DNA of 64,000 nt from Nitrospira sp. UBA2082 (GCA_002331335.1 DCZO01000001.1:254902-318901); one strand, 5' to 3'; positions 27,616-36,322 are shown, numbered from the stretch's first letter. The notes: generated by a model from the letters alone, not told the origin. Made by a program: numbers and translations.

Positions 27616-29013
27616 ATGCCAGTCACCCTCCGATGTCTTCGCGTTGGAGGGAGTGCGATGGTGCTCTCCCTCCTGCTGTCAGCCTGTGTCGCCCCGCCTC
27701 ACCGGACTCCTCCCGTTCCGACGCCCCGCGCGCCGTATGACCATCCGGCCCGCGATGCGCAGTCACGGTTGCTTCAGGAGGCGCATCGCGCCTTTGCCCA
27801 AGAACGGTACCGGGCCGCCGCGCTATTTTTTCACCGATTTGCCGATGATGCCCTCGATTCTCCGCGACTGGCCGAAGCGCGGTGGTGGCTGGGTCGCACC
27901 TATGAACAGATCGGAGATTACCCTGCCGCGATGGAGCAGTATCGCATCATTGCAGCGGGTATGGAGAGAGGGCAACAGGATGGAGTGCGGTATGAGGGGC
28001 ACGCACTCCACCGGTTGGACGAGCTGCGTCAAGCCCAGGCTGATCAGCGCAGCGGACGCTCGAGCCAATTGGCGTTGCGTCTGCGAATAGACCGGCTTCC
28101 CCCTCTCCCAACGCTGGCCTCATGGTTTGAAGAGCTGGTTCAGGCCGGTGTGACAGCCCTGGTGATTGATCCTGAACCGGTTCCAATGTCCGATCGAACA
28201 GGCGTCGATGTGGAGACGATCCGCGCAGGTGCAGCCGAAGCGCATCGCCATGGGCTCCTGTATTGGATAGGGCTGGATCTCCACCGAGGAATGGGCCGGG
28301 CAGTGAGGCCGGAATGGGCGGTGCGACGGTGCCATGGCATGGCGGAGGATGGCGGGGGCGGGTCTACACTCGATGTCACGAATCCGGCCTATCAGGCCTC
28401 TGTTGAAGAGATGGTCCGGACGCTGTCCGGAGCGGGAATCGATGGGCTGGTGCTTGCGGCACGATCAGCCGACAGATTTGCCGACGAGTGTTCAGTGGAG
28501 TCACTCCGGGAGTTTGCCCGATCGTTCGGAGGCAACCTGACGCCTGAATCGCTGTCGGGCGCAGCGGCCTTGCCGGGGGAAGGCGTTCAAGAGCGGCCGG
28601 TGCAGTACTGGCGCTGGGCCGGATGGAAAGCGCGCAGCTATGTGCAGTGGGCTGCACGGTTGCGCAAAGTGTTGCGAGCGGCGCGCCCGACCGCAACCCT
28701 GTTGACCGAAATCCACCCATCCACGTTGACGGCTGCCCTTCAGGGGCTTGAGCAGTTTGGCGAAGACGTCGTGGAGCTGGTCGCGCAGACCGGCGGATGG
28801 ATTGTGATACGGGATGTGGAGCCGATTGACGAGCAGGCACTGGAAAAACTTAACCGGCAGATCGGCACGAAGGGGCGAGTCTGGGTGGAACGTTCCGTGA
28901 AAGCCGCGCAGGATCGTCCGGTCATGACGGTGGTGCGCGAATTGATAGCGGGGGCAGGACTGGATCGGTGGAATGTCCTGATTCGGATCGAGTCCGGAGA
29001 GGACCTTCCTTGA
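27616..29013 (+). CDS. Lipoprotein with TPR-like region and glycoside-hydrolase-like barrel
   Basis: 465 residues from the ATG at 27616, which has GGAGG eight bases upstream; in-frame starts at 27553 and 27598 lack this. A lipobox LLSAC anchors the protein. Residues about 45-140 form a TPR-like helical region (AHRAFAQERYRAAALFFHRFADDA, WWLGRTYEQIGDYPAAMEQYRII). The rest looks like a TIM-barrel of the type in PgaB C-terminal or hypothetical glycoside hydrolases: TLASWFEELVQAGVTALVID, HRHGLLYWIGLDLHRGMG, then a DVTNPAYQASVEEMVRTL motif and GIDGLVLAARSAD. No catalytic assignment is safe. It is followed by a coupled small ORF and gcvH, which may be only co-transcribed. Confidence 0.72.
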   Translation: MPVTLRCLRVGGSAMVLSLLLSACVAPPHRTPPVPTPRAPYDHPARDAQSRLLQEAHRAFAQERYRAAALFFHRFADDALDSPRLAEARWWLGRTYEQIGDYPAAMEQYRIIAAGMERGQQDGVRYEGHALHRLDELRQAQADQRSGRSSQLALRLRIDRLPPLPTLASWFEELVQAGVTALVIDPEPVPMSDRTGVDVETIRAGAAEAHRHGLLYWIGLDLHRGMGRAVRPEWAVRRCHGMAEDGGGGSTLDVTNPAYQASVEEMVRTLSGAGIDGLVLAARSADRFADECSVESLREFARSFGGNLTPESLSGAAALPGEGVQERPVQYWRWAGWKARSYVQWAARLRKVLRAARPTATLLTEIHPSTLTAALQGLEQFGEDVVELVAQTGGWIVIRDVEPIDEQALEKLNRQIGTKGRVWVERSVKAAQDRPVMTVVRELIAGAGLDRWNVLIRIESGEDLP

Positions 29014-29156
29014 CAAAAGCCGCCGGAGCCTTCTACGATCCCGTCGTTGAAAAGGTCATGGTCGAGGCTCAGGTCCAGAATGAAAAAGTGTTGGTTCGGA
29101 GTCGCTCGATCGTCAACGCGACGGGAACGTTTACTCTTGAAGAGGAGCATGCATGA
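29010..29156 (+). CDS. 48-residue coupled small protein, unknown
   Basis: A TTG start at 29010 overlaps the TGA of the upstream lipoprotein gene (TTGA), with GGAGAGG upstream. Its own TGA at 29154-29156 overlaps the gcvH ATG at 29153 (ATGA). Overlap at both ends suggests that it is translated and links the two genes. The peptide (TKAAGAFYDPVVEKVMVEAQ...) has no signal or membrane segment and no family that I recognise. The alternative is that the gap is merely open by chance. Confidence 0.5.
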   Translation: MTKAAGAFYDPVVEKVMVEAQVQNEKVLVRSRSIVNATGTFTLEEEHA

Positions 29157-29542
29157 TTCCATCAGACTTGCGGTATCACCACGAACATGAATGGGTGCGT
29201 CTGAACGGCAAGCAGGCCACCATCGGGATCAGCCATTTTGCCCAGGATGCCTTGGGCGACATTGTCTTTCTGGACCTTCCCAAGGTCGGGACTGTCGTCA
29301 AGGCGGGCGGACAGATCGGTGAAGTGGAGTCGACGAAAACAACGTCCACCATTTATAGTCCCGTCAGCGGGACCGTCGCGAACATTAATGCCGATCTCAA
29401 GGATCATCCCGAAGTGGTGAATTCTGATCCGTACGGCAAGGGATGGATCGCGGTGATCGAGGTAGTCACCCCAACGGAAGTCGATCAATTGATGACAGCC
29501 GCTCAGTATGAAACGTTTCTCGCCAGCCAGAAGAAAGGTTAA
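29153..29542 (+). CDS. gcvH: Glycine cleavage system H protein
   Basis: 129-residue lipoyl carrier that shuttles the aminomethyl group in glycine cleavage, or serves as a lipoyl relay. Seen: LRYHHEHEWVRLNGKQATIGISHFAQDALGDIVFLDLP, the lipoyl-lysine region VESTKTTSTIYSPVSG, and HPEVVNSDPYGKGWIAVIE. Length is normal. gcvT and gcvP are not in the window. A lipoamide dehydrogenase gene starts 73 bases after its stop, which fits lipoyl chemistry. Confidence 0.96.
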   Translation: MIPSDLRYHHEHEWVRLNGKQATIGISHFAQDALGDIVFLDLPKVGTVVKAGGQIGEVESTKTTSTIYSPVSGTVANINADLKDHPEVVNSDPYGKGWIAVIEVVTPTEVDQLMTAAQYETFLASQKKG

Positions 29543-29615
29543 GGCTACGCTTGAGGTTACGCCTCAAACTTGTGTTGGCGGCGAATGTACCTCACTCTGA
29601 GTCTTAGCCTTTGAT

Positions 29616-31049
29616 ATGCCTGCTCCCACGCACATCGCAATCCTCGGCGCTGGCCCGGGCGGCTATGTCGCGGCAATCCGCGCGGCGCAGCTTGGTGCCC
29701 GCGTCACGGTGATCGAGCGGAACGCGCTCGGTGGCGTGTGCCTCAACTGGGGCTGTATTCCGAGCAAAGCGCTCCTCTCCGTCATCGAGCTCGGCGACAA
29801 ACTGAAAAAGGCTGACGAGCTCGGGTTGCTGCTGACTGAACCGGCCCGCTATGACCTGGCCCGCATGGTGGCGCGGAAGAACAAGGTCGTGGCCGGACTG
29901 GTCAAGGGGGTCGCCACCTTGTTCAAGGCCTGGAACATCGAGGTGGTGGAGGGCGGTGGGGAATTGGCGGATGCCAGAACCATCGCGGTCACCGGGCCGG
30001 ATGGAGCGTCACGAACGGTGGAGGCCGATGCCATCATCATCGCCACCGGCTCCTCCTGGCCGCAGCTGGCCCAGTTTCCTATCGACGGCAAACAGATCAT
30101 CACCAGCAAGGAGGCGCTCGATCTTGAGACTGTTCCTAAGCGAATGGTGATTCTCGGCGCGGGGGTGGAGGGCTGCGAGTGCGCGACACTCTTCAGCGGA
30201 TTGGGAACGTCCGTCACGCTGGTCGAGTTACAGCCTCGAGTGCTGCCGCTGGAGGATGAAGAAGTCTCCACCGTGATGGCGCGAGAACTGAAAAAGCGAT
30301 CGGTTGATGTGAAGCCCGGCACAACCATCAAGCAGGTCGATCGCGCATCCGACGGGGTGGCTGTCCGGCTCGCGGATGAGACGGTGGTTGAGGCCGATGT
30401 GCTGCTCATTTCCATCGGGAGAGGATTTCATTCGCAGGGCATCGGACTTGATCGTGTGGGAGTGGCGCTTGGCCGACGGGGCGAGATCCTCGTCGATGAG
30501 CGGATGGAGACCAATGTGGCCGGTGTCTATGCGATCGGTGACGTCGTGGGCAAGGCCATGCTGGCCCACGTGGCGTCGGCTCAGGGGAAGGTGGCGGTGG
30601 AGAATATTCTCGGCCATTCGGCACGCATCAACTATGAGGTCATACCAGCCGGTATTTTCACGCTGCCTGAAGTCGGCCGTGTCGGATTGACGGAGCAGCA
30701 GGCTCGCGAGCGGGCGCAGGCGGCGGGGAGGAATCCAGATCAGAGTGTGAAGGTAGGTCGGTTTCGCTATGCGGGTCTGGGGAAGGCCCATGCGGTGGGA
30801 GACACAACCGGGTTCTTCAAAGTGATTACGGATTCGGCGACGGACAAGATTCTGGGGGTGCACGTTGTCGGGGCGCATGCGGCCGATCTGGTGCATGAAG
30901 CGGCGCTCGCGATGCAAGTCGGGGCGACTGCTGCTCAAGTGGCCGGGATGATCCATGCTCATCCGACGCTAGCCGAGGGGCTGTTGGAGGCTGTGGAGGA
31001 TGTGAACGGCACAGCTATTCATCAAGCTCGGAAGAAGGCAGGGGCATGA
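29616..31049 (+). CDS. lpdA: Dihydrolipoyl dehydrogenase
   Basis: 477 residues. It oxidises dihydrolipoamide with NAD as the E3 component of 2-oxoacid dehydrogenases or glycine cleavage. Features are the FAD-binding GAGPGGYVAAIRAAQLGA at the N-terminus, the redox-active disulfide GGVCLNWGCIPSK, the NAD-binding LGAGVEGCECATLFSGLG, the second FAD motif VYAIGDVVGKAMLAHVAS and the C-terminal active base region MIHAHPTLAE. The stop overlaps the next ATG by ATGA, so the operon continues with the helix-hairpin-helix protein and tyrS. Confidence 0.96.
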   Translation: MPAPTHIAILGAGPGGYVAAIRAAQLGARVTVIERNALGGVCLNWGCIPSKALLSVIELGDKLKKADELGLLLTEPARYDLARMVARKNKVVAGLVKGVATLFKAWNIEVVEGGGELADARTIAVTGPDGASRTVEADAIIIATGSSWPQLAQFPIDGKQIITSKEALDLETVPKRMVILGAGVEGCECATLFSGLGTSVTLVELQPRVLPLEDEEVSTVMARELKKRSVDVKPGTTIKQVDRASDGVAVRLADETVVEADVLLISIGRGFHSQGIGLDRVGVALGRRGEILVDERMETNVAGVYAIGDVVGKAMLAHVASAQGKVAVENILGHSARINYEVIPAGIFTLPEVGRVGLTEQQARERAQAAGRNPDQSVKVGRFRYAGLGKAHAVGDTTGFFKVITDSATDKILGVHVVGAHAADLVHEAALAMQVGATAAQVAGMIHAHPTLAEGLLEAVEDVNGTAIHQARKKAGA

Positions 31050-31531
31050 TCCGGTCACTCGGGCTCAAGCTTGCCATGCTCGCCATCACCATGGGGGTCA
31101 TCTTTTGGATCAGATGGCAACCGGTCGAACCTCAATCTCTGGTTTCAGAATCGGTTGATAATCAATTGTTGAATCAGAATTCTTCTCTTGCTCAAGGGCA
31201 GTCTCAAAAGACGCCAGCCAGCCAGTTCTCTGGTCGCCCGATTCCGGTCACTCCCGGAGCGTCCAACCCTGCCGGCGTGGCCGGTAATGCGGGGCCACGG
31301 CTCGTGGATTTGAATAGCGCCACCAGAGACGAACTGGAATCGTTGCCCGGCATCGGAGCCGTGCTGGCCCAACGAGTCATTGCCTATCGACAATCGGTGG
31401 GACGGTTTCTCGCGGTCGAGGATTTGCGTGCAGTGAAAGGAATCGGGTCGAAGACATTCGACCGGATCAAGCCCTTGGTGACGGTGGCGAAAGGGGAGCA
31501 GAAGAGCAAGGCGGAGAAACGACCATCATGA
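31046..31531 (+). CDS. ComEA-like helix-hairpin-helix protein
   Basis: 161 residues. An N-terminal membrane helix ([18 protein letters not shown]) is followed by a Ser/Gln-rich linker, then a ComEA-type double helix-hairpin-helix: [59 protein letters not shown] spans about residues 88-146. ComEA proteins bind incoming DNA at the cell surface during natural transformation; membrane anchoring is consistent with that. Its start overlaps lpdA and its stop overlaps tyrS, each by ATGA. No other competence genes are close. Confidence 0.85.
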   Translation: MIRSLGLKLAMLAITMGVIFWIRWQPVEPQSLVSESVDNQLLNQNSSLAQGQSQKTPASQFSGRPIPVTPGASNPAGVAGNAGPRLVDLNSATRDELESLPGIGAVLAQRVIAYRQSVGRFLAVEDLRAVKGIGSKTFDRIKPLVTVAKGEQKSKAEKRPS

Positions 31532-32739
31532 CCGATGTGAAACAGCAACTGGATTTGATCCTGCGCGGTGTGGTGGAAGTGATCCATCCCATCGAGTTGG
31601 AGGCCAAGCTCACACGTTCGCTCAAAGAGCATCGTCCGTTGCGGGTCAAGGCGGGATTCGATCCCACCGCGCCGGATCTGCACCTCGGTCATACGGTCCT
31701 GATCCATAAGCTGAAACATTTCCAAGACCTCGGACATCAGGTTCTGTTCCTGATCGGCGATTTCACGGGGATGATCGGCGACCCGACCGGGGTCTCCGAG
31801 ACGCGCAAGGCGTTGACCAAGGAACAGGTGTTGGAGAATGCCAAAACCTACCAGCGGCAGATCTTCAAAATCCTCGATCCGGCGAAAACCACCATCGAGT
31901 TCAACAGCCGGTGGATGGGACCCATGACGGCGGACGGCTTAATTCAGTTGGCCGCGCATTATCGGGTGGCGCGCATGATGGAACGCGACGATTTCCAGAA
32001 ACGCTATCGCGACCAGAAGCCGATCAGCGTCCACGAGTTTCTCTACCCGCTGGTACAAGGGTACGATTCCGTGGCCCTGAAGGCGGACGTGGAATTGGGC
32101 GGGACCGATCAGAAGTTCAATCTCCTGGTCGGGCGCGAACTTCAGCGCGACTACGGCCAGGAGTCACAGGTCGTGATCACGATGCCGCTGCTCGAAGGCA
32201 CCGACGGCGTCAAGAAGATGAGCAAGAGCGTCGGCAACTACATTGCGCTGGAAGACAAACCCGGCGACATGTTTGGCAAGGTTATGTCGATCAGCGACGC
32301 CTTGATGTTCCGCTACTATGAATTGCTCACCACGGAAGATCTCGGCCACGTAAAAACGCTCCACCCGATGGAGGCCAAGCAATCGCTGGCTGAGCTGATT
32401 GTGGCGCGTTACCACGGAGCCGAGGCAGGTCAGGAGGCACGGAGGGAGTTTCAGCAGAAGTTTCAGAAACAGGAATTTCCCGATGAGCCGGATGTGCGGC
32501 TCGTCCTCGCTTCTTCGGATCTTCGAGATGGACAGCTCATCAGTCTGGTGGATCTTCTTGCCAAGACTGAGCTCGTCCCCAGTAAGAGCGAGGCACGACG
32601 CCTTATCGGGCAAGGTGGTATCGAAGTTGATGGGCAGAAGCAGAATAATGCCAGTGCTGTCTTGACCCTGGTTCCGGGGCGGCAGTACCGCCTGAAAATC
32701 GGCCGCCGAAAATTCGCGATTGTTGAATTCAATTCTTGA
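31528..32739 (+). CDS. tyrS: Tyrosyl-tRNA synthetase
   Basis: 403-residue class I synthetase. Shown by the HIGH-type motif HLGHT (in [20 protein letters not shown]), [18 protein letters not shown], the KMSKS loop [11 protein letters not shown] and a C-terminal S4 RNA-binding domain ([20 protein letters not shown]). Length fits the TyrRS subgroup of about 400 residues. It is the last gene of the gcvH-lpdA-hhH-tyrS run, joined to the previous gene by ATGA. tRNA-Gly follows 59 bases later. Confidence 0.97.
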   Translation: MTDVKQQLDLILRGVVEVIHPIELEAKLTRSLKEHRPLRVKAGFDPTAPDLHLGHTVLIHKLKHFQDLGHQVLFLIGDFTGMIGDPTGVSETRKALTKEQVLENAKTYQRQIFKILDPAKTTIEFNSRWMGPMTADGLIQLAAHYRVARMMERDDFQKRYRDQKPISVHEFLYPLVQGYDSVALKADVELGGTDQKFNLLVGRELQRDYGQESQVVITMPLLEGTDGVKKMSKSVGNYIALEDKPGDMFGKVMSISDALMFRYYELLTTEDLGHVKTLHPMEAKQSLAELIVARYHGAEAGQEARREFQQKFQKQEFPDEPDVRLVLASSDLRDGQLISLVDLLAKTELVPSKSEARRLIGQGGIEVDGQKQNNASAVLTLVPGRQYRLKIGRRKFAIVEFNS

Positions 32740-32798
32740 AGGGGGGAAGCGTTTTCTTGACTTGCCTTAGAGGCTCCGCGTAGGATGCCTCCCAGCGA

Positions 32799-32873
32799 GC
32801 GGGCGTAGCTCAGTGGTAGAGTCCTAGCTTCCCAAGCTAGTTGTCGTGGGTTCAAATCCCATCGCCCGCTCCA
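32799..32873 (+). tRNA. tRNA-Gly (anticodon CCC)
   Basis: A 75-nt cloverleaf: acceptor GCGGGCG/CGCCCGC, anticodon stem CTAGC/GCTAG with loop TTCCCAA giving CCC, T-loop GTTCAAATC, discriminator T and encoded CCA. Confidence 0.95.
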
Positions 32874-32890
32874 AACCCCCACTTCTGAAG

Positions 32891-33313
32891 CATGCATCAT
32901 TTGGTAGATGAACCCAAATAAATGGAGGTTCTCTATGGCAATACCCCTGGTTCTTACACTAGTCTTTATAGTAGTTGGGTGTGGACCGCATTACGTAATA
33001 CCCGATAACGCCGGTGGACCCCAGAAAATAGTTGTCAGTGCCTATACGAATGATGGTTGTATCGAGGCTTTGCAGGAGGAGGCTGCCCTGCAAAGGGTAA
33101 AGGTGAGATTGGCGGATGTTAAAAGCGATTTAGGGTGGGGAATTTTTTTCTGGCCGCTGTATAAAAGTTATACGTGCACCGGTGAAGTCGTTAAGTAGGA
33201 TGTCAATTTTCATGTCTCGCGCCCATATCCTGTGGGGGTGGAGAAATGCTTGCTCCCATGGCATGCTGCGCAAAGCGTAAGAGCACGCATTCACACGCGC
33301 ACCATGCATCATT
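32891..33313. repeat. 11-base direct repeats bounding a small islet
   Basis: CATGCATCATT occurs at 32891-32901 and again at 33303-33313. Between them is one AT-richer small gene. The left copy lies 18 bases after tRNA-Gly. This could be a target-site or attachment-type duplication, but no integrase is present. Confidence 0.4.
32935..33198 (+). CDS. Small putative lipoprotein
   Basis: 87 residues from the ATG at 32935, preceded by GGAGG at seven bases; an in-frame ATG at 32908 is less well supported. A hydrophobic stretch ends in the lipobox IVVGC. The mature part (PHYVIPDNAGGPQKIVVSAYTNDGC, ending WPLYKSYTCTGEVVK) has two further cysteines that could pair. Base composition is AT-richer than neighbouring genes, and it sits just after tRNA-Gly between 11-base direct repeats, so recent acquisition is plausible. 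Function unknown. Confidence 0.6.
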   Translation: MAIPLVLTLVFIVVGCGPHYVIPDNAGGPQKIVVSAYTNDGCIEALQEEAALQRVKVRLADVKSDLGWGIFFWPLYKSYTCTGEVVK

Positions 33314-33354
33314 GCAGAGCGTTGAACGTTCTGTGAGGGGAACGGAGAGACGTG

Positions 33355-33546
33355 TCAGACCGCTTTCTTGACCAACCCCGACCGCAGGCAGCGGGTGCAG
33401 ACGCGAATGCGCTTGTGGACGCCACTGACGATCGCACGCACGGTCTGGATATTAGGATTGAAGACGCGCCGGGTCTTGTTGTTGGCATGGCTCACATTGT
33501 TCCCGGAGGTCGGTTTCTTTTGACAGAGTTCACACTGAAGTGCCAC
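33355..33546 (-). CDS. rpmB: 50S ribosomal protein L28
   Basis: 63 residues from a GTG start at 33546 with AAGGAG upstream. Seen: [31 protein letters not shown] and [11 protein letters not shown]. The CELC and CTRC pairs mark the zinc-binding (C+) form of L28. The surrounding open frame extends far upstream (to 34065) but that part runs through the riboswitch and repeat and is not coding. It is a single gene, divergent from the cobalamin uptake operon. Confidence 0.95.
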   Translation of the reverse strand: MALQCELCQKKPTSGNNVSHANNKTRRVFNPNIQTVRAIVSGVHKRIRVCTRCLRSGLVKKAV

Positions 33547-33686
33547 GGCTCGTACTCCTTCTTGTCTGGTCGATTTTCTCAGAGCAGTGGATGCTACCAC
33601 AGGCGGGCGAGCCTTGACAAGCGGAAGGATCGAGGAGCCGGTCGAGTGGCACATAGTCAAGGCCGAATCGTCTCGCTGGCGCGGAC

Positions 33687-33716
33687 TTGACAAGCTTTGT
33701 GTGTCTCTCCTATTGT
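33687..33716 (+). promoter_or_regulatory. Predicted sigma-70 promoter of the B12 uptake operon
   Basis: A perfect TTGACA (33687-33692), 18-base spacer, TATTGT (33711-33716), placed immediately upstream of the riboswitch. Confidence 0.75.
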
Positions 33717-33717
33717 G

Positions 33718-33910
33718 CCTGCCACATTGTGCCGCCTGGGTAAGGGAAGAGGGTGCAAGGCCCTCGCGGTCCCGCCGCTGTAAGTGGGGACGAAACCCGG
33801 AAGAGCCACTGGCTGGTTGTGACGCGTCGGTTGTGAAACGTGTCGCAGGCAAGCTGGGAAGGCGCGGGGAGTAGGGTGAACCACGAGCCAGAAGACCTGC
33901 CCGGAGCGTT
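33718..33910 (+). ncRNA. Cobalamin riboswitch 1 (upstream of btuF-btuC-btuD)
   Basis: It contains the conserved core in order: GGTGCAAGGCCCTCGCGGTCC, CGCCGCTGTAAG, GGGGACGAAACCC, the B12 box GCCACTGG, GGGAAGGCGCGGGGAG and GCCAGAAGACCTGCC. Binds a cobalamin cofactor and lowers expression of the transport genes. A possible terminator follows at 33964-34005. Confidence 0.95.
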
Positions 33911-33943
33911 GACCGTTGTTCCCTCGAGGGTTGGGGAACAGGC

Positions 33944-34005
33944 GAGGATGAAGATGCGGGAGCAATCCTCAGGGTCTGATCTAGGCCTTGGGGATTTTTT
34001 ATTTT
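33944..34005 (+). terminator. Riboswitch 1 expression platform: terminator with competing hairpin
   Basis: A 10-bp stem including three G-T pairs (33964-33973 with 33987-33996) is followed by TTTTTTATTTT, a classic terminator. GAGGAT at 33944-33949 could instead pair with ATCCTC at 33965-33970 and break it, which would give an on/off switch of transcription. Confidence 0.75.
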
Positions 34006-34014
34006 CGGCGCATT

Positions 34015-34193
34015 GAAAACAGCTTTCAGCGGCGTTCTCGCGTCGCTCAGAGGCTCAACGTACAAGAGGCAGAGGAAAGGTGCCTATCCGCTCGCATGTG
34101 ATCGAAGCGAGCGGTTCAAGCAAAGCTTGGTATGTACCTCCTCGCCTCTTCACTCGCTGCGGCCTGGCTGAAAACCTGTTTTGAACGCGCCGG
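34015..34193. repeat. Dispersed repeat, copy B
   Basis: Shares two blocks with copy A (34035-34064 and 34145-34164) and has imperfect inverted ends (AAAACAG... and ...CTGTTTT). Its middle contains a perfect hairpin CCGCTCGC/GCGAGCGG (34088-34114). It lies between the riboswitch 1 terminator and btuF and overlaps the predicted btuF 5' end. Confidence 0.7.
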
Positions 34194-35175
34194 GTGGCAT
34201 GCATGGGTGGGTGGCCTCGTCTGTTGCGTGCTGTGGATAACTGCTGAGATCGTACTTGGACAGGATGGAATCAACGAGATGAAGAGGCGGCCGCAAGGGA
34301 TTCTGACGGGCATGCCGTTCATGACGCATGTGTCGTCACGCTCGTTTGTCGACGATACCGGACGCAAGATCTCGCTTACGAAGACGCCGGTCCGCATTGT
34401 GTCTCTGGCACCCAGCATCACGGAGATCTTGTTTGCGATCGGAGCCGGCAGCCAAGTCGCCGGCGTGACGCAGTTCTGCGATTTTCCTCCCGAAGTGTCC
34501 ACGAAGCCGAAGGTCGGCTACGCCAATCCGAACCTGGAATCGCTGGTGGCGTTACAACCGGATCTGGTTCTGGCGCCGAAAGAATTTCTCAAGCTCGATC
34601 TGCTTGCCTCGCTCGACCACCTGCACATTCCGCTCTTCGTTTTTTCCGGCCAGACGGTCGATGCCATCTTTTCGCAAGTCGAGACCATCGGGCGGATGAC
34701 GGATCATCAGGCGGAGGCCGCGGCGCTTGCAATGGAGGTGCGGCGGCAACTCGCTGCGATCAAGGCTCGCATGGCAGGAGTTCCGCCGGTGCGGGTGCTC
34801 TATGTGCTCAACAGTCAGCCGCTGATTACCGTGGGGCCCGGCAGTTACATCGATCAGCTGATCGGGCTTGCCGGAGGTCTCAACGTGGCGGCCAAGAGTA
34901 CTACGCCGTATCCCCGCCTGAGCATGGAAACGGTGCTGGCGGAGGACCCGGAAGTGTTGGTGTTTCCGGTGGGGGAAGCCGAAGGGATTTCCGAGAGCGA
35001 ACAGCAGGCGTGGCGACAGTGGTCCGGCCTGTCAGCGGTCAAGCAGGCGCGCCTGCGTCAGATTCCGGCCGACTTACTGAATCGCCCCGGTCCGCGTATC
35101 GGCCAGGCCTTGGAGCGGCTGGTTACCCTGCTGCATCCGTCGCTGGCTGGGCCGGCACTCAACGGGAGGCCATGA
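34132..35175 (+). CDS. btuF: Cobalamin ABC transporter substrate-binding protein (BtuF-like)
   Basis: Periplasmic B12-binding protein that hands cobalamin to BtuCD. Seen: RIVSLAPSITEILFAIGAGSQVAGVTQFCDFPPE, VGYANPNLESLVALQPDLVLA, a helical spine, and GPGSYIDQLIGLAGGLNVAA, all typical of the helical-backbone binding proteins. The start is uncertain. ATG 34132 lies inside the dispersed repeat with no good ribosome site; GTG 34207 just precedes the hydrophobic signal core (GGLVCCVLWITAEIVL). Later ATGs (34279, 34312) would lose the signal. The upstream B12 riboswitch supports a corrinoid substrate. btuC follows four bases after the stop. Confidence 0.88.
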   Translation: MYLLASSLAAAWLKTCFERAGWHAWVGGLVCCVLWITAEIVLGQDGINEMKRRPQGILTGMPFMTHVSSRSFVDDTGRKISLTKTPVRIVSLAPSITEILFAIGAGSQVAGVTQFCDFPPEVSTKPKVGYANPNLESLVALQPDLVLAPKEFLKLDLLASLDHLHIPLFVFSGQTVDAIFSQVETIGRMTDHQAEAAALAMEVRRQLAAIKARMAGVPPVRVLYVLNSQPLITVGPGSYIDQLIGLAGGLNVAAKSTTPYPRLSMETVLAEDPEVLVFPVGEAEGISESEQQAWRQWSGLSAVKQARLRQIPADLLNRPGPRIGQALERLVTLLHPSLAGPALNGRP

Positions 35176-35179
35176 TCCG

Positions 35180-36322
35180 ATGCCTAATGGACAGGCCACA
35201 CCCCTTTCCTCGACGGCAGGCGGACCGCCTGTATCCGGTTCGGTGATGTCGCCCGTCGTGGCCGGATGGGCCCGGACCGGTGCCATCGTGACCAGCCGCC
35301 GTCGGTGGCTGGTGCTGATCGGTTTACTGGCGGCCTCCGTTGTTGTGGTGCTTGTGAGCAGCTGTTTCGGCGCGGCACGCGTATCGGGCCGCGATCTGCT
35401 GGCCGCCTTGCTGCAACTGGGGACGGCCGGCCACATCGATGGTGCCGTGGACGAGACGACGGGCGCCATTCTGTTTCAGATCCGGTTGCCCCGCGTGCTG
35501 ATGGGATTTCTCGTCGGCGGCACATTGGCGATCGTAGGGGCCACGTTGCAAGCCTTGTTGCGCAACGCGTTGGCCGATCCCTATGTCCTTGGCGTGTCGA
35601 GCGGGGCGGCCTTGGGGGTTGCGATCGCCATGCTGCTGGGCATCGGAACGATGTTGGCCGTCGTGCCGGTGTTGCCGCTGTGGGGATTTGCCGGAGGAGT
35701 CATGGCTCTGATGCTCATCTATCGGCTGGCGCAGTCGCGCGGCCGTCTGCCGATTCACAGCCTCTTGCTGGCCGGGGTGATTCTCAATGCCATGCTCACG
35801 GCCGTAATCATGTTCATTACCTCGATCATGGACCCGGCGCGTTCCGCCGGACTCATGGCGTGGCTCATGGGATCGTTGACGGTTCAGAACTGGTCCGGCC
35901 TGGCCGGCATCGCCCTCTATGTGGCAATCGGCTCGCTGGTTTTGCTGCATCAGGCGCCGGCGCTGAACCTGCTCACACAGGGAGAGGACACCGCGCGGTC
36001 GTTGGGGATCGATACGGAACGGATCAAGCAACGGCTGTATGTGCTGACGGCGTTGTTAACCGGGGCGGTTGTGTCCGTCAGCGGCATGATCGGGTTTATC
36101 GGGATGCTCATTCCCCATGCGGTGCGAATGGCGATCGGATCGGATCACCGGCTCTTGATGCCGGCGTCGGCCTGTGTCGGCGGGATATTTCTGGTGTTGT
36201 CGGATACGGTGGCGCGGACAGCCTTTGCGCCAGCCGAAATTCCCGTGGGTGTCGTGACGGCGCTGGCCGGAGGTCCGTTCTTTCTGTATCTCCTCCTGTG
36301 GCGAAAAGATCGGATGGTCTAG
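35180..36322 (+). CDS. btuC: Cobalamin ABC transporter permease (BtuC, FecCD family)
   Basis: 380 residues with about ten membrane helices of the FecCD fold. Seen: RLPRVLMGFLVGGTLAIVGATLQALLRNALADPYVLGVSSGAALG, a family signature, and later GMIGFIGMLIPHAVRMAIGSDHRLLMPASACVGG, the ATPase-coupling region. A 40-residue hydrophilic N-terminal extension precedes the first helix; ATG 35246 is an alternative start. The gene begins four bases after btuF and its stop abuts the btuD ATG. It forms the inner-membrane channel for cobalamin. Confidence 0.94.
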   Translation: MPNGQATPLSSTAGGPPVSGSVMSPVVAGWARTGAIVTSRRRWLVLIGLLAASVVVVLVSSCFGAARVSGRDLLAALLQLGTAGHIDGAVDETTGAILFQIRLPRVLMGFLVGGTLAIVGATLQALLRNALADPYVLGVSSGAALGVAIAMLLGIGTMLAVVPVLPLWGFAGGVMALMLIYRLAQSRGRLPIHSLLLAGVILNAMLTAVIMFITSIMDPARSAGLMAWLMGSLTVQNWSGLAGIALYVAIGSLVLLHQAPALNLLTQGEDTARSLGIDTERIKQRLYVLTALLTGAVVSVSGMIGFIGMLIPHAVRMAIGSDHRLLMPASACVGGIFLVLSDTVARTAFAPAEIPVGVVTALAGGPFFLYLLLWRKDRMV

